Source: Haematobia irritans (lineage: Eukaryota > Arthropoda > Insecta > Diptera > Muscidae). From it: a DNA stretch of 64,000 bases. Position numbers and translations under genes: made by a program. The stretch is taken from assembly GCF_050003625.1 (NCBI RefSeq), contig NC_134398.1:23288622-23352621 (forward strand), written 5' to 3'. Numbering within the stretch: position 1 is the first letter of the stretch; each line of letters begins with the position of its first letter. This document shows positions 13,178-24,396 of this stretch, in pieces. The notes beneath the pieces are model-generated. The model saw only the letters and a list, made by a program, of their open reading frames with translations. It ran no database searches and was not told where the DNA came from.

Positions 13178-14582
13178 AAACAAGTAAGGAAAGTCTAAAG
13201 TCGGGCGGGGCCGACTATATTATACCCTGCACCACTTTGTAGATCTAAATTTTCGATACCATATCACATCCGTCAAATGTGTTGGGGGCTATATATATAA
13301 AGGTTTGTCCCAAATACATACATTTAAATATCACTCGATCTGGACAGAATTTGATAGACTTCTACAAAATCTATAGACTCAAAATTTAAGTCGGCTAATG
13401 CACTAGGGTGGACTATATTATACCCTGCACCACTTTGTAGATCTAAATTTTCGATACCATATCACATCCGTCAAATGTGTTGGGGGCTATATATATAAAG
13501 GTTTGTCCCAAATACATACATTTAAATATCACTCGATCTGGACAGAATTTGATAGACTTCTACAAAATCTATAGACTCAAAATTTAAGTCGGCTAATGCA
13601 CTAGGGTGGAACACAATGTTAGTAAAAAATATGGGAAACGTTTAAATCTGAAGGAATTTTAAGGAAACTTCGCAAAAGTTTATTTATGATTTATCGCTCG
13701 ATATATATGTATTAGAAGTTTAGGAAAATTAGAGTCAACTTTTCGACTAAGCAGTGGCGATTTTACAAGGAAAATGTTGGTATTTTGACTATTTTTGTCG
13801 AAATCAGAAAAACATATATATGGGAGCTATATCTAAATCTGAACCGATTTCAACCAAATTTGGCACGCATAGCTACAATGCTAATTCTACTCCCTGTGCA
13901 AAATTTCAATTAAATCGGAGTTAAAAATTGGCCTCTGTGGTCATATGAGTGTAAATCGGGCGAAAGCTTTATATGGGAGATATATCTAAATCTGAGATAT
14001 ATCCACATCTGAACCGATTTCAACCAAATTTGGCACGCATAGTTACAATGCTAATTCTACTACCTGTGCAAAATTTCAACTAAATCGGAGTTAAAAATTG
14101 GCCCCTGTGGTCATATGAGTGTAAATCGGGCGAAAGCTATATATGGGAGATATATCCAAATCTGATCCGATTTCAACCAAATTTGGCACGCATATTTACA
14201 ATGCTAATTCTACTCCCTGTGCAAAATTTCAACTAAATCGGAGTTAAAAATTGGCCTCTGTGGGCAAATGAGTGTAAATCGGGCGAAAGCTATATATGGG
14301 AGCTATATCTAAATCTGAACCGATTTGGTTGATATTTTGAAAGTTTTTCGAGACCCATAAAATATTCGGATGTACGGGATTTGAGGAAGATCGGTTGATA
14401 TACCCGCCAATTATGACCAAATCGGTAAGAAATATATATGGCAGCTATATCTAAATCTGAACCAGAATCAATAGGGACCGTCCTTGAGCCGTAACAGGAC
14501 CCTATACCAAATTTTAGGACAATCGGACTAAAACTGCGAGCTGTACTTTGCACACAAAAATACATCAACAGACAGACAAACG

Positions 14583-14613
<31 letters not shown>

Positions 14614-14757
14614 GGACATCGCTAAATCGACTCGGAATTTAATTCTAAGCCGATCCGTATACTAAAAGGTTGGTCTATGATTACTCCTTCTTGGCGTTAC
14701 ATACAAATGCACGAACTTATTATACCCTGTACCACAGTAGTGGTGAAGGGTATAATT
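13178..14757 (-). mobile_element. DINE-1-like element, family H2, near full length
   Basis: It begins AAACAAGTAAGGAAAG, then the hairpin AAGTCGG...CCGACT, then TATTATACCCTGCACC. The body carries 153-bp units with AGCTATATCTAAATCTGAAC, and the other end has a GACAGACAGACAG tract (14577-14614) and a TATACCCTGTACCACAGTAG...GGGTATA hairpin. One 198-bp segment is tandemly duplicated (13213-13608). It is nested in the 29-bp array of the surrounding hAT-like element. Confidence 0.92.
13213..13608. repeat. Exact 198-bp tandem duplication within H2
   Basis: The segment starting GACTATATTATACCC at 13213 recurs at 13411 and, by eye, the two copies are identical to the CACTAGGGTGG at their ends. The identity implies a very recent duplication or an assembly artefact. 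Confidence 0.9.
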
Positions 14758-15233
14758 AATTGATACTATTAATTTTTTAATCAAACTAGGTACATTAAGT
14801 CATTTAAGACAATGATTGAAATTTTTAAATTTTCAATTAAAAAATTAATTGATACAATTAAATTTTTAATTAAACTCGGAAGACTAAGACAGTTAAAAAA
14901 ATTATGGATGTTTTTTTTTTTTAAATTGTTAATTAAAAATTTTTTGAAGCTATACATTTTTTAATCAAACTAAAAAGGATTAAAAATAGTTGTAGAAAGT
15001 GATTGAAATATAGTATAGCGATTATAAATAGTTTCGATTTTAATTAAAAAATTAATTGAATTTTGCAGTCGACATCGATTAAAAATTTAATTGAAATTTG
15101 CTAATGAAATCAATTACTTTTTTAATCAAGTATGTTTTTGATTCTCAAGTAAAACCGTGATTGAAGACATCTCAATTAAATATTTAAATTGATTAATTAA
15201 TTTTGTGATTGAAGATGATTTTTTTTTGTGTAT
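14758..15233 (+). mobile_element. CACAGAAAAA-type MITE, left end missing
   Basis: The block is made of alternating TTTTTAATTAAA and CAATTAAAAATT motifs, with GTGATTGAAGA near the right end and a terminal TTTTTTTTGTGTA. It matches the style of 50711-51000. It abuts the end of the H2 element, and 29-bp units resume directly after it. Confidence 0.65.
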
Positions 15234-15237
15234 GATT

Positions 15238-15920
15238 AACATTATGACAAAATTTTCTGTAGGAATAAAATTTCAAACAAAAAAAAATTAAGTTTTGAAA
15301 TTTTTCTACAGAAATAAAATTTTGACAAATTTGTTCATAGAAGTAACAGTTTGAGAAAATTTTCTATGAAATAAACAAGATTTTTTATAGGAATAAAATT
15401 TTTCATGGAAATACCATTTTCAGAAAATTTTCTATAGGAATAAACTTTTGACAAAATTTTTCATAGAAATAAAATTTTGAGAAAATTTTCTACAAAAATA
15501 AACAAAATTGTTTATAGGAATAATGTTTTGCAAAATTTGTTATTGAAATAAAATTTTTATTAAATTTTCCATAGAAATAAAATTTTGGGAAATTTTCTGT
15601 AGGAATAAAATTTCGACAAAATTTTCTATAGAAATAAAATTTTGACAACATTTTCAATAGAAATAAAATTTTGACAAAATTTTCTATAGAAATAAAATGT
15701 TGACAAAATTTAGTTTATAAAAAATTTTCTATAGAAATAAACTTTTGACAAAATTTTCCATAGAAATACAATTTTGAGAAAATTTACTATAGGAATAAAA
15801 TTTTGAGAAAATTTCCTATAGAAAAGAAAATTCTCTATAGAAATGAAATTTTGAAAAATGTGTCAATAAAAATAAAATTTAAAATAAAAATAAAACCAAA
15901 AAAATAAGTCTTTTGGTAAA
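15238..15920 (+). repeat. 29-bp tandem repeat array
   Basis: This continues the array at 10205-13176 after the nested H2 and MITE, with the same unit and orientation. It ends in the AAATTTTGATAGATTATTTTTGG sequence that forms the inner part of the hAT-like right end. Confidence 0.93.
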
Positions 15921-15969
15921 ATTTTCTTAAAATTTTGATAGATTATTTTTGGCTCGTGTGGCAACTGTG

Positions 15970-16241
15970 CTCCCATATCTGAATTGACTTTTAAAAGTGT
16001 TTTCGCTCTTCCTTATCAATCAACACAATGGGTTCTACAAAAATGATGCCACACCTACAAAAGCGATCCTAGTAAACAGTGTGTCCATTTTAGCAATTTT
16101 ATAACTAGGATTATTTGATTTATGGTGGTGGGTATTTAAGATTTGGACCGGCCGAACTTTATTCCGTATTTACATGCTTGTCGCAAAAATTTGTCTGCAA
16201 GATACGCATAATATGGTTGCGACAAACATGTTACATGTTTA
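15970..16241 (+). other. Intergenic DNA with a decayed H4-type hairpin end
   Basis: No gene is seen. At about 16121-16190 TATGGTGGTGGGTATTTAAG and GGACCGGCCGAACTTTATTC resemble the GC-hairpin terminus of H1/H4 elements (compare 32395-32452). The rest is unassigned. Confidence 0.4.
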
Positions 16242-16594
16242 GGGAGCCACCGTGGTGCAATGGTTAGCATGCCCGCCTTGCATACACAAGGTCGTGTGTT
16301 CGATTCCTGCTTCGACCGAACACCAAAAAGTTTTTCAACTGTGGATTATCCCACCTCAGTAATGCTGGTGACATTTCTGAGGGTTTCAAAGCTTCTCTAA
16401 GTGGTTTCACTGCAATGTGGAACACCGTTCGGACTCGGCTATAAAAAGGAGGTCCCTTGTCATTGAGCTTAACATGGTATCGGGCAGCACTCAGTGATAA
16501 GAGAGAAGTTCACCAATGTGGTATCACAATGGACTGAATAGTCTAAGTGAGCCTGATACATCGGGCTGCCACCTAACCTAACCTAACCTAACCT
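16242..16594 (+). mobile_element. Full-length tRNA-derived SINE
   Basis: The head GGGAGCCACCGTGGTGCAAT carries an A-box-like segment and, at about 16297-16307, the B box GTGTTCGATTCC, so transcription would be by RNA polymerase III. The head is followed by a roughly 250-bp body with CGGACTCGGCTATAAAAAGG and a tail of three to four ACCTA units. ATGTTACAT occurs at 16228-16236 and again at 16595-16603, a probable 9-bp target duplication. Other copies are the head at 2329 and the inverted tail at 54781. I associate this family with calyptrate flies from general knowledge. Confidence 0.88.
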
Positions 16595-16603
16595 ATGTTA
16601 CAT

Positions 16604-17099
16604 AATTGTCACAAATAAGATTTTGCTCTTGAAACATGTTTGAGGTGATCATATGAAGGATATGATCTCGGTGTATATATGTATGTACTACCCGATGTTT
16701 CCAAGATTATCCACTGTGAAAACATTTAGCCCTTCAATATATCAACCTTATCGGTTCATTTTTTTCTAAATTGCTTATATATACAGTGTGTCTGACATGT
16801 ATTGCAACCAACTCCAGGTTGGTATCATTTCTAAACAACTCGACGCCTCACCGGGAATGGCCCAAAATGTAACATTGTGAGCCGTGTGAAGGTCATAATT
16901 ATTTGATGTTATTTTCGACATTTTTTGCTTTTGAATTATAAAACTAAAAAATTATAGAACTTTACTTTGTTGCATTACACAACGGCCACACTGTGCAAGC
17001 CACATTAATTCGTGATGGCGGATATATATGATAATGGACCTATATGGTATGCACACCCAGCCCAAACCTGTTTTAAGAGAAAATTCATATTTTTGGACG
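16604..17099. other. Unassigned intergenic DNA
   Basis: GCTCTTGAAACATGTTTGAG at 16625-16644 recurs at 32958-32977, so part of this belongs to another dispersed repeat. Nothing else is recognised. Confidence 0.35.
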
Positions 17100-17284
17100 G
17101 TGAACACGGAAAGTAAATCGGAGTGAAATTTTGATCTACGGTGGTCATACGAGTCTAACTCGGAGGAATGATATATATGGGAGCTATATCTAAATCTGAA
17201 CCGATTTCAATCGAATTTAGCATGTATAACTAGAATGGCAATTCTACTCTTTGTGCACCATAGTGTGGCGCAGGGTATAATAAT
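17100..17284 (-). mobile_element. H2/H3-type DINE-1-like fragment
   Basis: One unit with ATATATGGGAGCTATATCTA and CTGAACCGATTTCAATCG is followed by CACCATAGTGTGGCGCAGGG and TATAATAA, the TATACCC terminus in inverse orientation. The opposite end is missing. Confidence 0.75.
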
Positions 17285-18479
17285 TTCAAAAAATCTCATC
17301 GCTGTGCCATCTTTTGTTAAAAAAAAAAAAAAACGAATTTTTATTGAATAGTATTTTTTTTTATTTTTAAACAAATCTATAATCTTAATATTTTAGGTTT
17401 TCTTGGCTCATTGGAAAAACACACAAGCGTCAAATTTATTAGAAAAAAAAAAACAAACGAATTCTCTAATCAACTGTGATATACTCGAGCTTTCCTTATC
17501 TGATGATAAAGTCCAATATAATTTTTGCTGCTTCCAATCATAATCATTTGCCATTCGTTTGACCATCATCATGGCCAAGATATGAAATGGAATACGAGGT
17601 CTGAATTCAATTTAATTTAATAACACCCTCTTTTACGGCGACATTTTATAATAACTAGAAATAAAAATAAAGTTCTAAAACAATTTATAGACTTGTTCAG
17701 GTAATTAAAACAAACTACCTAGTAAATTAATAGGATCGATAAGTATCGGTAAAATAACTTTGATCCTTTGGTAGCAACGTTTGGTAAAGGTCAATGTGAT
17801 ATATCATAGTGGGGAAAAAGGTTCAAAGAAGAATTCAAATATTTTACTAAAGGCCCTTTTAAGTTTAATATTGAAAACTTATCAATGCACTCTTGGATAT
17901 TGTTGTCAACAGCAATGCTAGAAAATTTGTATTTAAGATTTCCATTGGGTTATTTTGGTAATGGACTTTGATTTCTTAGTGCGAGTGTTATCTATAGAAA
18001 AAATATTTTTTTTTTAAATATCACTGACCGTTGTTTACTTCGTTTTGTTTTTCTTTATCGTTGCCAGTTAGATAAATAATTAAATATTTTAATTAATAAG
18101 AACTATTGCTCATGTTGTACTGAACTTAAACTTCAATGACGTTAGGGCATGAGACCAATTTATCACTTCATATTGGTTTTAATTAAATTATGGTTTCTTG
18201 TGAAATTATTTTTAGAATATCTAATAAATATGTTGGTCGATAAAAAGATATCGAAATTTAATTGCTTTGAAAATGGCATTCAGTTGTAGCATTGGAAAAT
18301 ATATAGTCTCCCATGTTCAGACATTCGGAATCGCAAATCGCAAGAAAAATTGAAATACTTTAGGACTCCAATCCAATTGTAATTTCAACTTATCACTAAC
18401 CCTTAAATGTACATCAAATCCTCCAAACAAAATATAATATGAAAAAGTGATAAAAAAGTACATCTAACTACATAGCACA
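17285..18479. other. AT-rich stretch without recognisable gene
   Basis: Homopolymer A and T runs and short frames only. I see no repeat copy elsewhere in the window and no coding motif. Confidence 0.4.
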
Positions 18480-20289
18480 TTTTTATACCCTCCACTATAG
18501 GATGTGGGGTATATTAACTTTGTCATTCCGTTTGTAACATTCGAAATATTGCTCTAAGACCCCATAAAGTATATATATTCTGGGTCGTGGTGAAATTCTG
18601 AGTCGATCTGAGCATGTCCGTCCGTCCGTCTGTTGAAATCACGCTAACTTCCGAACGAAACAAGCTATCGACTTGAAACGGCACAAGTAGTTGTTATTGA
18701 TGTAGGTCGGATGGTATTGCAAATGGGCCATATCGGTCCACTTTTACGTATAGCCCCCATACAAACGGACCCCCAAATTTGGCTTGCAGACCCTCTAAGA
18801 GAAGCAAATTTCATCCGATCCGGCTGAAATTTGGTACATGTTGTTAGTATATGGTCTCTAACAACAATCCAAAAATTGGTCCACATCGGTCCATAATTAT
18901 ATATAGCCCCCATATAAACCAATCCCCCGATTTGGTTTTCGGAGCCTCTAAGAGAAGCAAATTTAATCCGATCCGGTTGAAATTTGGTACATGGTGTTAG
19001 TATATGGTCTTTAACAACCATGCAAAAATTGGTCCACATCGGTCCATAATTATATATAGCCCCCATATAAACCAATCCCCCGATTTGGTTTTCGGAGCCT
19101 CTAAGAGAAGCAAATTTAATCCGATCCGGTTGAAATTTGGTACATGGTGTTAGTATATGGTCTTTAACAACCATGCAAAAATTGGTCCACATCGATCCAT
19201 AATTATATATAGCTCCCATATAAACCGATCACCAGATTTGGCTTGCGGAGCCTCTAAGAGAAGAAAATTTCATCCGATCCCGCTGAAATTTGGTACATTA
19301 TGTTAGTATATGGTCTTTAACAACCATGCAAAAATTGGTCCACATTGGTCCATAATTATATATAGCCCCCATATAAACCGATCCCGAGATTTGGCTTGCG
19401 GAGCCTCTAAGAGAAGCAAATTTCATCCGATCCGGCAGAAATTTGGTACATATTGTTAGTATATGGCCTCAAATACCCATGCAAAAATTGTTCGAATTCG
19501 GTCCATAATTATATATAGCCCCCATATAAGCCGATCCCCAGATTTGACCTCCGGAGCCCCTTGGAAGAGCAAAATTCATCCGACTCGGTTGAAATTTGGT
19601 ACGAGATGTTAGTATATGGTATCCAACAACCATGCATGAATTGGTTCATATCAGTCCATAATTATATATAGCCCCATATAGACCGATCCCCAGATTTGAC
19701 CTCCGGTGCCTTTTGGAGAAGCAAAATTCATCCGATCTGATTGAAATTTGGTACGCGGTTTTACTATATGATATTTAACAACCATGCCAAAAGTGGTCCA
19801 TATCAGTCCATAATGATATATAGCCCCCATATAAACCGATCCCGAGATTTGGTTTTGGAACCTCTTGGATGAGCAAATTTCATCCGAGTCAGTTGAAATT
19901 TGGTACATTGTGCTAGTATATGGCCGTTAACAACCATGCGTAACTAGGTCCATATCGGTCTATAGCCCTCAGATAAATCGATCACCAATCACACAAAAAT
20001 TGGTCCATATCAAGTTCATAATTGTATATAGCCCCCATATAACCGTCACCCATATTTCAATTCTGGCTCCCTATGTACCGTGAAAAAGTCCATATCGATT
20101 CGTAATTATTTGTAGACTTACATACATTTTTGTCTAATATATACCACATGTGGACTGACTCACAATTTAGAAAACGATTTAAGATACCACAACCCAAGTA
20201 ATTCGATTGTGTATAACAGTTTTCGCAATCCATGGTTGAGGGTACATAAGATTCGGCCTGGCCGAACTTACGGCCGTTTATACTTGTTT
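18480..20289 (+). mobile_element. Full-length DINE-1-like element, family H1
   Basis: The left end has TTTATACCCTCCACTATAGG, followed by the TCCGTCCGTC tract at about 18617-18630. About nine 153-bp units follow, and several neighbours are nearly identical (for example 18905-19057 against 19058-19210), which points to recent unequal exchange. The right end has the TTCGGCCTGGCCGAA hairpin and TATACTTGTTT. This is the cleanest H1 copy, without the hAT-like insertion. A 184-codon minus-strand frame at 18665-19219 is four units of the 51-codon periodicity. Confidence 0.93.
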
Positions 20290-20317
20290 CCATTTTTTTG
20301 GTGTTTTTCTTTTTTTG

Positions 20318-21288
20318 CACACACGGATGAAAAAGACTGTTTTTCATATGTTTGGCTATAAACATTATATGTTTGGAACACAAATTTTTAAACACAATAT
20401 TTTTGAGTGCAAGCATATAATGTTCATAAACTAGCATAACATGTTTGGGACATATATGTTAATATGTTAGAACATATTATGTTTGGGACATAAAATGTTT
20501 GTAAATATAATAAGCTTGGATGCAAACATATATTAATTTAGAAATAGCCTATAAACATATATGTGTTTAGTAGCTTGGAGCGCTATTTAACAGGAAGCGA
20601 TATTGAATTAAGTTTGTGGTTGTTGCTTGTTATTACAACATTTGATTTTTCCTTGGTCAGCTACTTCTTTGATCCTTACAAACTGTGTGGTCCGCTGTTC
20701 GAATCCCCGTCCGGCAAAAGGTCAAATTAAAATAAAAAAAAATCATAAAATTGAATAATTTCTTCTACAATGTTTGTATTACAGAGAAAGGTGCTAAGAA
20801 CTAAAAAATCTCGTGGAAGTGAGAAAGATGTGGGGGAATATACAATTAGGCAGAAACAAAATTTTGAGCATTCAAGTCGAAAACCTATGCTGTTAGCACC
20901 TATATTACCTGTTTATTTTCATAATTCATTATGATTGTAAATATATAAATAAATAAATAAAATTTTGAGCACAATATTGTTTGGGAGAATTTTTTTTAAG
21001 CATATAATATTTTTGGGTGCAAAATGCTTCCAAACATATTATATGTTCACATAATAACATATTGTTTTTTGGAAGACAACATTATTGAATTTGGATGCAA
21101 AAATACAAAATGTTTGGAACTTAGACTACCCAAACATATATTGTTTAGACCAATATGCTTTCAAACATATTATATATTGGAAGATATCAAACATATAAAT
21201 GTTTGGGCAATACCCAAAAATGTATATGCTTGAAGCAAAATATGTTTGGGAGTATATGTTACAGAAGCGATTTTTTGTGAGCGTGCAA
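20318..21288. mobile_element. MITE-like element rich in AACATAT/ATGTTTGG motifs
   Basis: The ends TTTTTTTGCACACACGGATG (about 20320) and, at the right, TTTTTTGTGAGCGTGCAAAT form an imperfect inverted repeat. The interior has many copies of AACATATTATGTTTGGG-like sequence in both orientations. A second, truncated copy of the right end is at about 33175-33245. A SINE-like insert appears to split the interior at 20640-20962. No protein is encoded that I recognise. Confidence 0.55.
20640..20962 (+). mobile_element. Candidate second SINE with tRNA-like head
   Basis: CTGTTCGAATCCCCGTCCGG at 20695-20714 has a B-box match and looks like the T arm plus acceptor strand of a tRNA. About 230 bp downstream the sequence ends in AAATAAATAAATAAA (20945-20959), a SINE-style tail. 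I could not identify an A box or a target duplication, and only one copy is present here, so the boundaries are rough. Confidence 0.45.
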
Positions 21289-21599
21289 ATATTGGTTATA
21301 TCTTAAAAGATACTGTGCGCATTAAACCAAGTTTTTGTTTACAAATAAACAATTTGATTGTAGTAGAGCATAGAGATACTGTTACACTACACAAATTTTT
21401 TTTACAAACATTCCTTTTATTTCTGGTAAAAAATTAATATTCACCAATTTGTGGGTTGTTGAATTTTCGGCCAAAATTTCATTTCAATTTTCTTTCAATT
21501 TTGGTTTCAGTTTATGCAGAAGTACTATAGATTTGCTGAAAAAACATATTTTTTTGAAACTGCGCTATGATGTTTTAAAGACAAAAAACTTAATTTCGT
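21289..21599. other. Unassigned DNA
   Basis: TATATCTTAAAAGATACTGT at 21298-21317 is a weaker copy of the motif in the duplication that follows. No gene is seen. Confidence 0.35.
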
Positions 21600-22396
21600 A
21601 GAATTTAGTCAAAATTTTAAAACGTATGCATTTTTTTCTGGTTGTATCTTAAAAGATACAGTGTACATTTAAGGGTTAAAGAGATCTATATTACCAACCC
21701 AGCAAAAAAATTGGAAGTTCTTCCAAAGGCACAACTTTAAAAGCAATTCCAGAAGATGCACTCCCAATGATGTTCTTTATTTTAACTACCCAGGAAGTTC
21801 TTTTAATTCAATTTTTTATAACTTGGTTTTTTCATACTTTTAATGATTAATTTTAACTTTTTTTGTTTCAAATGGGTTAAAATGGGATTAAGAATTCATA
21901 AAATGGTACAAATCATTTAAATTTTGTCGAAGAAAATTCTAATTCCAATCTGAAAAAATTGTGAATTTTTGAAAATAATTGTAGTCAAACGTTTCCGACA
22001 AGCGTTAGAATCCATCAAAATTATAAAAAAAAATTAAAATTATTTATTTGACAAAATATAGCAGAATATGTTTATTTACATCCAAAACATTGAATTCAGG
22101 TCACACCTAAAGAAGTTATGCAAATTCAGTGCAACGGCTGTTGAAAGAGAGGACTTCCGTCCTATGACAAGCCCATGTTAAATTCATCGCTTCTGAGTCA
22201 ATTTTGCACCACTTCCGGATCCAAACAGAACATTTTCATTACTTTTTTGGCGACGCCTTTTTTGCTGGGAAGATTTACAATTAAAAGAATTTGGTCAAAA
22301 TCTTAAGGCGTACGAATTTTTTTCTGGTTGTATCTTAAAAGATACAGTGCACATTTAAGGGTTAAAGAGAACTATATTACCAAGATTTACAATTAA
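21600..22396. repeat. Diverged tandem duplication of about 110 bp, one copy split by a MITE
   Basis: TCTGGTTGTATCTTAAAAGA and the following ACATTTAAGGGTTAAAGAGA occur at about 21636-21693 and again at about 22324-22370. The first copy is interrupted after TTACCAA by the MITE at 21708-22269 and resumes as AAGATTTACAATTAAAAG. The second copy is uninterrupted at TTACCAAGATTTAC. Confidence 0.85.
21708..22269 (-). mobile_element. CCCAGC MITE, complete, with identifiable empty site
   Basis: The ends CCCAGCAAAAAA and TTTTTTGCTGGG are perfect 12-bp inverted repeats. The paralogous uninterrupted flank at 22378-22390 shows that insertion duplicated only AA (21706-21707 and 22270-22271). The interior contains the GGATCCGGAAGTGGTGC-type core seen at 2200 and 59885 (here on the minus strand). 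No transposase is encoded. The superfamily is uncertain; a 2-bp duplication that is not TA is unusual. Confidence 0.85.
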
Positions 22397-22859
22397 AAGC
22401 TTCTAAGGTTATGATATTGTAGGCAATCGAAACTTTTGCGATTCTCAGTATCAGAACATGTATCCTTTTCACGGTTTTTTTTCTGATTCAATCACGAAAT
22501 TAATTGATTCAACAAGTATATACAGCCATAAGTTCGGCCAGGCCGAATCTTATGTATCCTCCACCATGGATTGCGTAGAAACTTCTACTAAAGACGGTCA
22601 TCCACAATTAAATTACTTGGGTTGCGGCCGATGACAAGGCATCTATAAACTTCTTAACATAAAATCTTCCAAATTGTTAGTCCATGCGAAATATATAATA
22701 GACAAAAAAATGGTCGATTAAAAACGTATATATTCAGTTCTTGACTGATAAATATAGGGAAGAAATAATTACGAACCGATATGAACTTTTGTGCTGTAAT
22801 TATAGAGCCAGAATTGAAATATGCGGGTAGCTTTATATGGGGGCTTTGTAACATACAAT

Positions 22860-23098
22860 TGTGAATACGAGTCTACCAAAAATGGCAGATTTTTTACTGT
22901 TTGGTGGATTGGTAGAGTGCTTGATGTTTTGGAAGATTTTACAAAATATTCCTCTCCAACTATGAAATACTTCATAAATTTTCTATAGAAATAAAATTTT
23001 GATAAAATATTCTATAGAAATAAAATTTTGACAAAATTTTCTATGGCAATAAAATTTTCGTAGATTATTTTTGGCTCGAGTGGCAATCATGATTTTTC
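22860..23098 (+). mobile_element. hAT-like cassette with short 29-bp array
   Basis: CTACCAAAAATGGCAGATTT and TTTACTGTTTGGTGGATTGG match the left interior of the large element at 10085-10130. Three to four 29-bp units follow (22972-23070), then TAGATTATTTTTGGCTCGAG and TGGCAA. It sits at the same H1 position as the cassettes at 43588 and 63255. Confidence 0.75.
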
Positions 23099-23135
23099 TT
23101 TGATTGGGGATCGGTTTATTTAGGGGCTATATATA

Positions 23136-24396
23136 ACAGGTTGGCTGATAAGTCCCCGGTCTAACAGAGAAAAACACATTTTTTTGTCACAATTCGTTTT
23201 TATTATTCAACATAGTTCCCTTCAAGGGCGATACAACGATTATAACGACCTTCCAATTTTTTGATACCATTTTGGTAATACTCCTTCGGTTTTGCCTCCA
23301 AATAGGCCTCAGTTTCGATGATCACCTCTCCATTGCAGCCAAATTTTTTCCCTGCGAGCATCCTTTTGAGGTCTGAGAACAAGAAAAAGTCGCTGGGGGC
23401 CAGATCTGGTGGGTGGGGAAGCAATTCGAAGCCCAATTCATGAATTTTTGCCATCGTTCTCAATGACTTGTGGCACGGTGCGTTGTCTTGGTGGAACAAC
23501 ACTTTTTTTTCTTCATAAGGGGCCGTTTTACCGCGATTTCGACCTTCAAACGCTCCAATAACGCCATATGATAGTCACTGTTGATGGTTTTTCCCTTCTA
23601 AAGATAATCGATAAAAATTATTCCATGCGCATCCAAAAAAACAGAGGCCATTACTTTGCCAGCGGACTTTTGAGTCTTTCCACGCTTCGGAGACGGCTCA
23701 CCGGTCGCTGTCCACTCAGCCGACTGTCGATTGGACTCAGGAGTGTAGTGATGGAGCCATGTTTCATCCATTGTCACATATCGACGGAAAAAGTCGGGTG
23801 TATTACGAGTTAACAGCTGCAAACACCGCTCAGAATCATCAACACGTTGTTGTTTTTGGTCAAATGTGAGCTCGCGCGGCAACCATTTTGCACAGAGCTT
23901 CCGCATATCCAAATATTGATGAATGATATGACCAACACGTTCCTTTGATATTTTTAAGGCCTCTGCTATCTCGATCAACTTCATTTTTCGGTCATTCAAA
24001 ATCATTTTGTGAATTTTTTTGATGTTTTCGTCGGTAACCACCTCTTTCGGGCGTCCACTGCGTTCACCGTCCTCCGTGCTCATTTCACCACGCTTGAATT
24101 TTGCATACCAATCAATTATTGTTGATTTCGCTGGGGCAGAGTCCGGAAACTCATTATCAAGCCAAGTTTTTGCTTCCACCGTATTTTGTATTTTATCAAA
24201 ACACGAAATTCCTTTTTTCTATTTTTTTCACAACAACAAAAGTTGCTTCACAAAAGACGCTCAATCTCACAATTGACTTACAGACGTCAACTTTTGACAC
24301 GAATCATTTGAAGGTTGGTACTATATAAAAATAATATGCATTTAATACTAGCGACGCCATCTATGTGTCAGACCGGGGACTCATCAGCTAACCTGT
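23136..24396 (-). mobile_element. Mariner transposon, irritans subfamily (Himar1-like), copy 1
   Basis: The terminal inverted repeats begin ACAGGTTGGCTGATAAGTCC at the left and, reverse-complemented, ACAGGTTAGCTGATGAGTCC at the right. The element is flanked by TA on both sides (23134-23135, 24397-24398), the standard mariner target duplication. At 1261 bp it is close to the usual length of about 1.26 kb. It encodes a broken transposase on the minus strand. Confidence 0.96.
23203..24222 (-). pseudogene. Mariner transposase pseudogene (Himar1-like)
   Basis: The product would be a DD34D transposase of about 348 residues that cuts and joins the element ends. Readable parts include the helix-turn-helix region (EAKTWLDNEF, IDWYAKFKRGEMSTEDGE), the conserved VTMDETWLHHYTPESN with the first catalytic Asp, HQDNAPCHKS with the second, and PDLAPSDFF with the third. 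Lesions: the start ATG is ATA at about 24220, with a missing A and a deletion of about 17 bases in the N-terminal codons; a stop replaces Glu after FIDYL at about 23598; a one-base deletion lies in the A-run near 23505; nine bases (YSP in family terms) are lost before PDLAPSD. The 193-codon open stretch 23598-24179 is only a fragment. The copy cannot make active enzyme but could be mobilised if its repeats work. Confidence 0.95.

Larger units (their letters stand above)
10074..15969 (+). mobile_element. hAT-like non-autonomous element hosting 29-bp arrays
   Basis: The left end reads CACGGTTGCCACA and the right end, reverse-complemented, reads CACAGTTGCCACA, a 13-bp terminal inverted repeat with one mismatch. 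The bases outside are CTACTATA on the left and CTCCCATA on the right, six of eight identical, which would fit a decayed 8-bp hAT target duplication. Inside the left end are several GGTAGATT motifs, inside the right end TAGATTATTTTTGGCTCG, and between them long arrays of the 29-bp unit, an H2 element (13178-14757) and a MITE (14758-15233). There is no transposase. Other copies of these ends lie at 22860-23098, 43588-43730 and 63255-63780. Confidence 0.6.

Noticed and set aside
16242..16325. Functional tRNA gene
   Set aside because: The cloverleaf is imperfect, the anticodon stem-loop has the wrong size, and the sequence continues into a repeated SINE body.
16578..16594. (AACCT)n resembling insect telomeric (TTAGG)n
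   Set aside because: It is only three to four units at the end of a SINE and recurs as AGGTTAGG in the inverted SINE copy at 54781. Flies lack TTAGG telomeres.
18665..19219. 184-codon frame with repeats like [19 protein letters not shown]
   Set aside because: Period 153 bp equals 51 codons, so tandem H1 units stay open on both strands. Similar frames at 2764, 43144, 57769, 62102 and 62588 are the same effect and are broken in most copies.
23598..24179. Active mariner transposase
   Set aside because: The open stretch lacks the N-terminus and ends before the second and third catalytic Asp; start loss, a stop, a frameshift and a nine-base deletion are visible. Copy 2 is also frameshifted.
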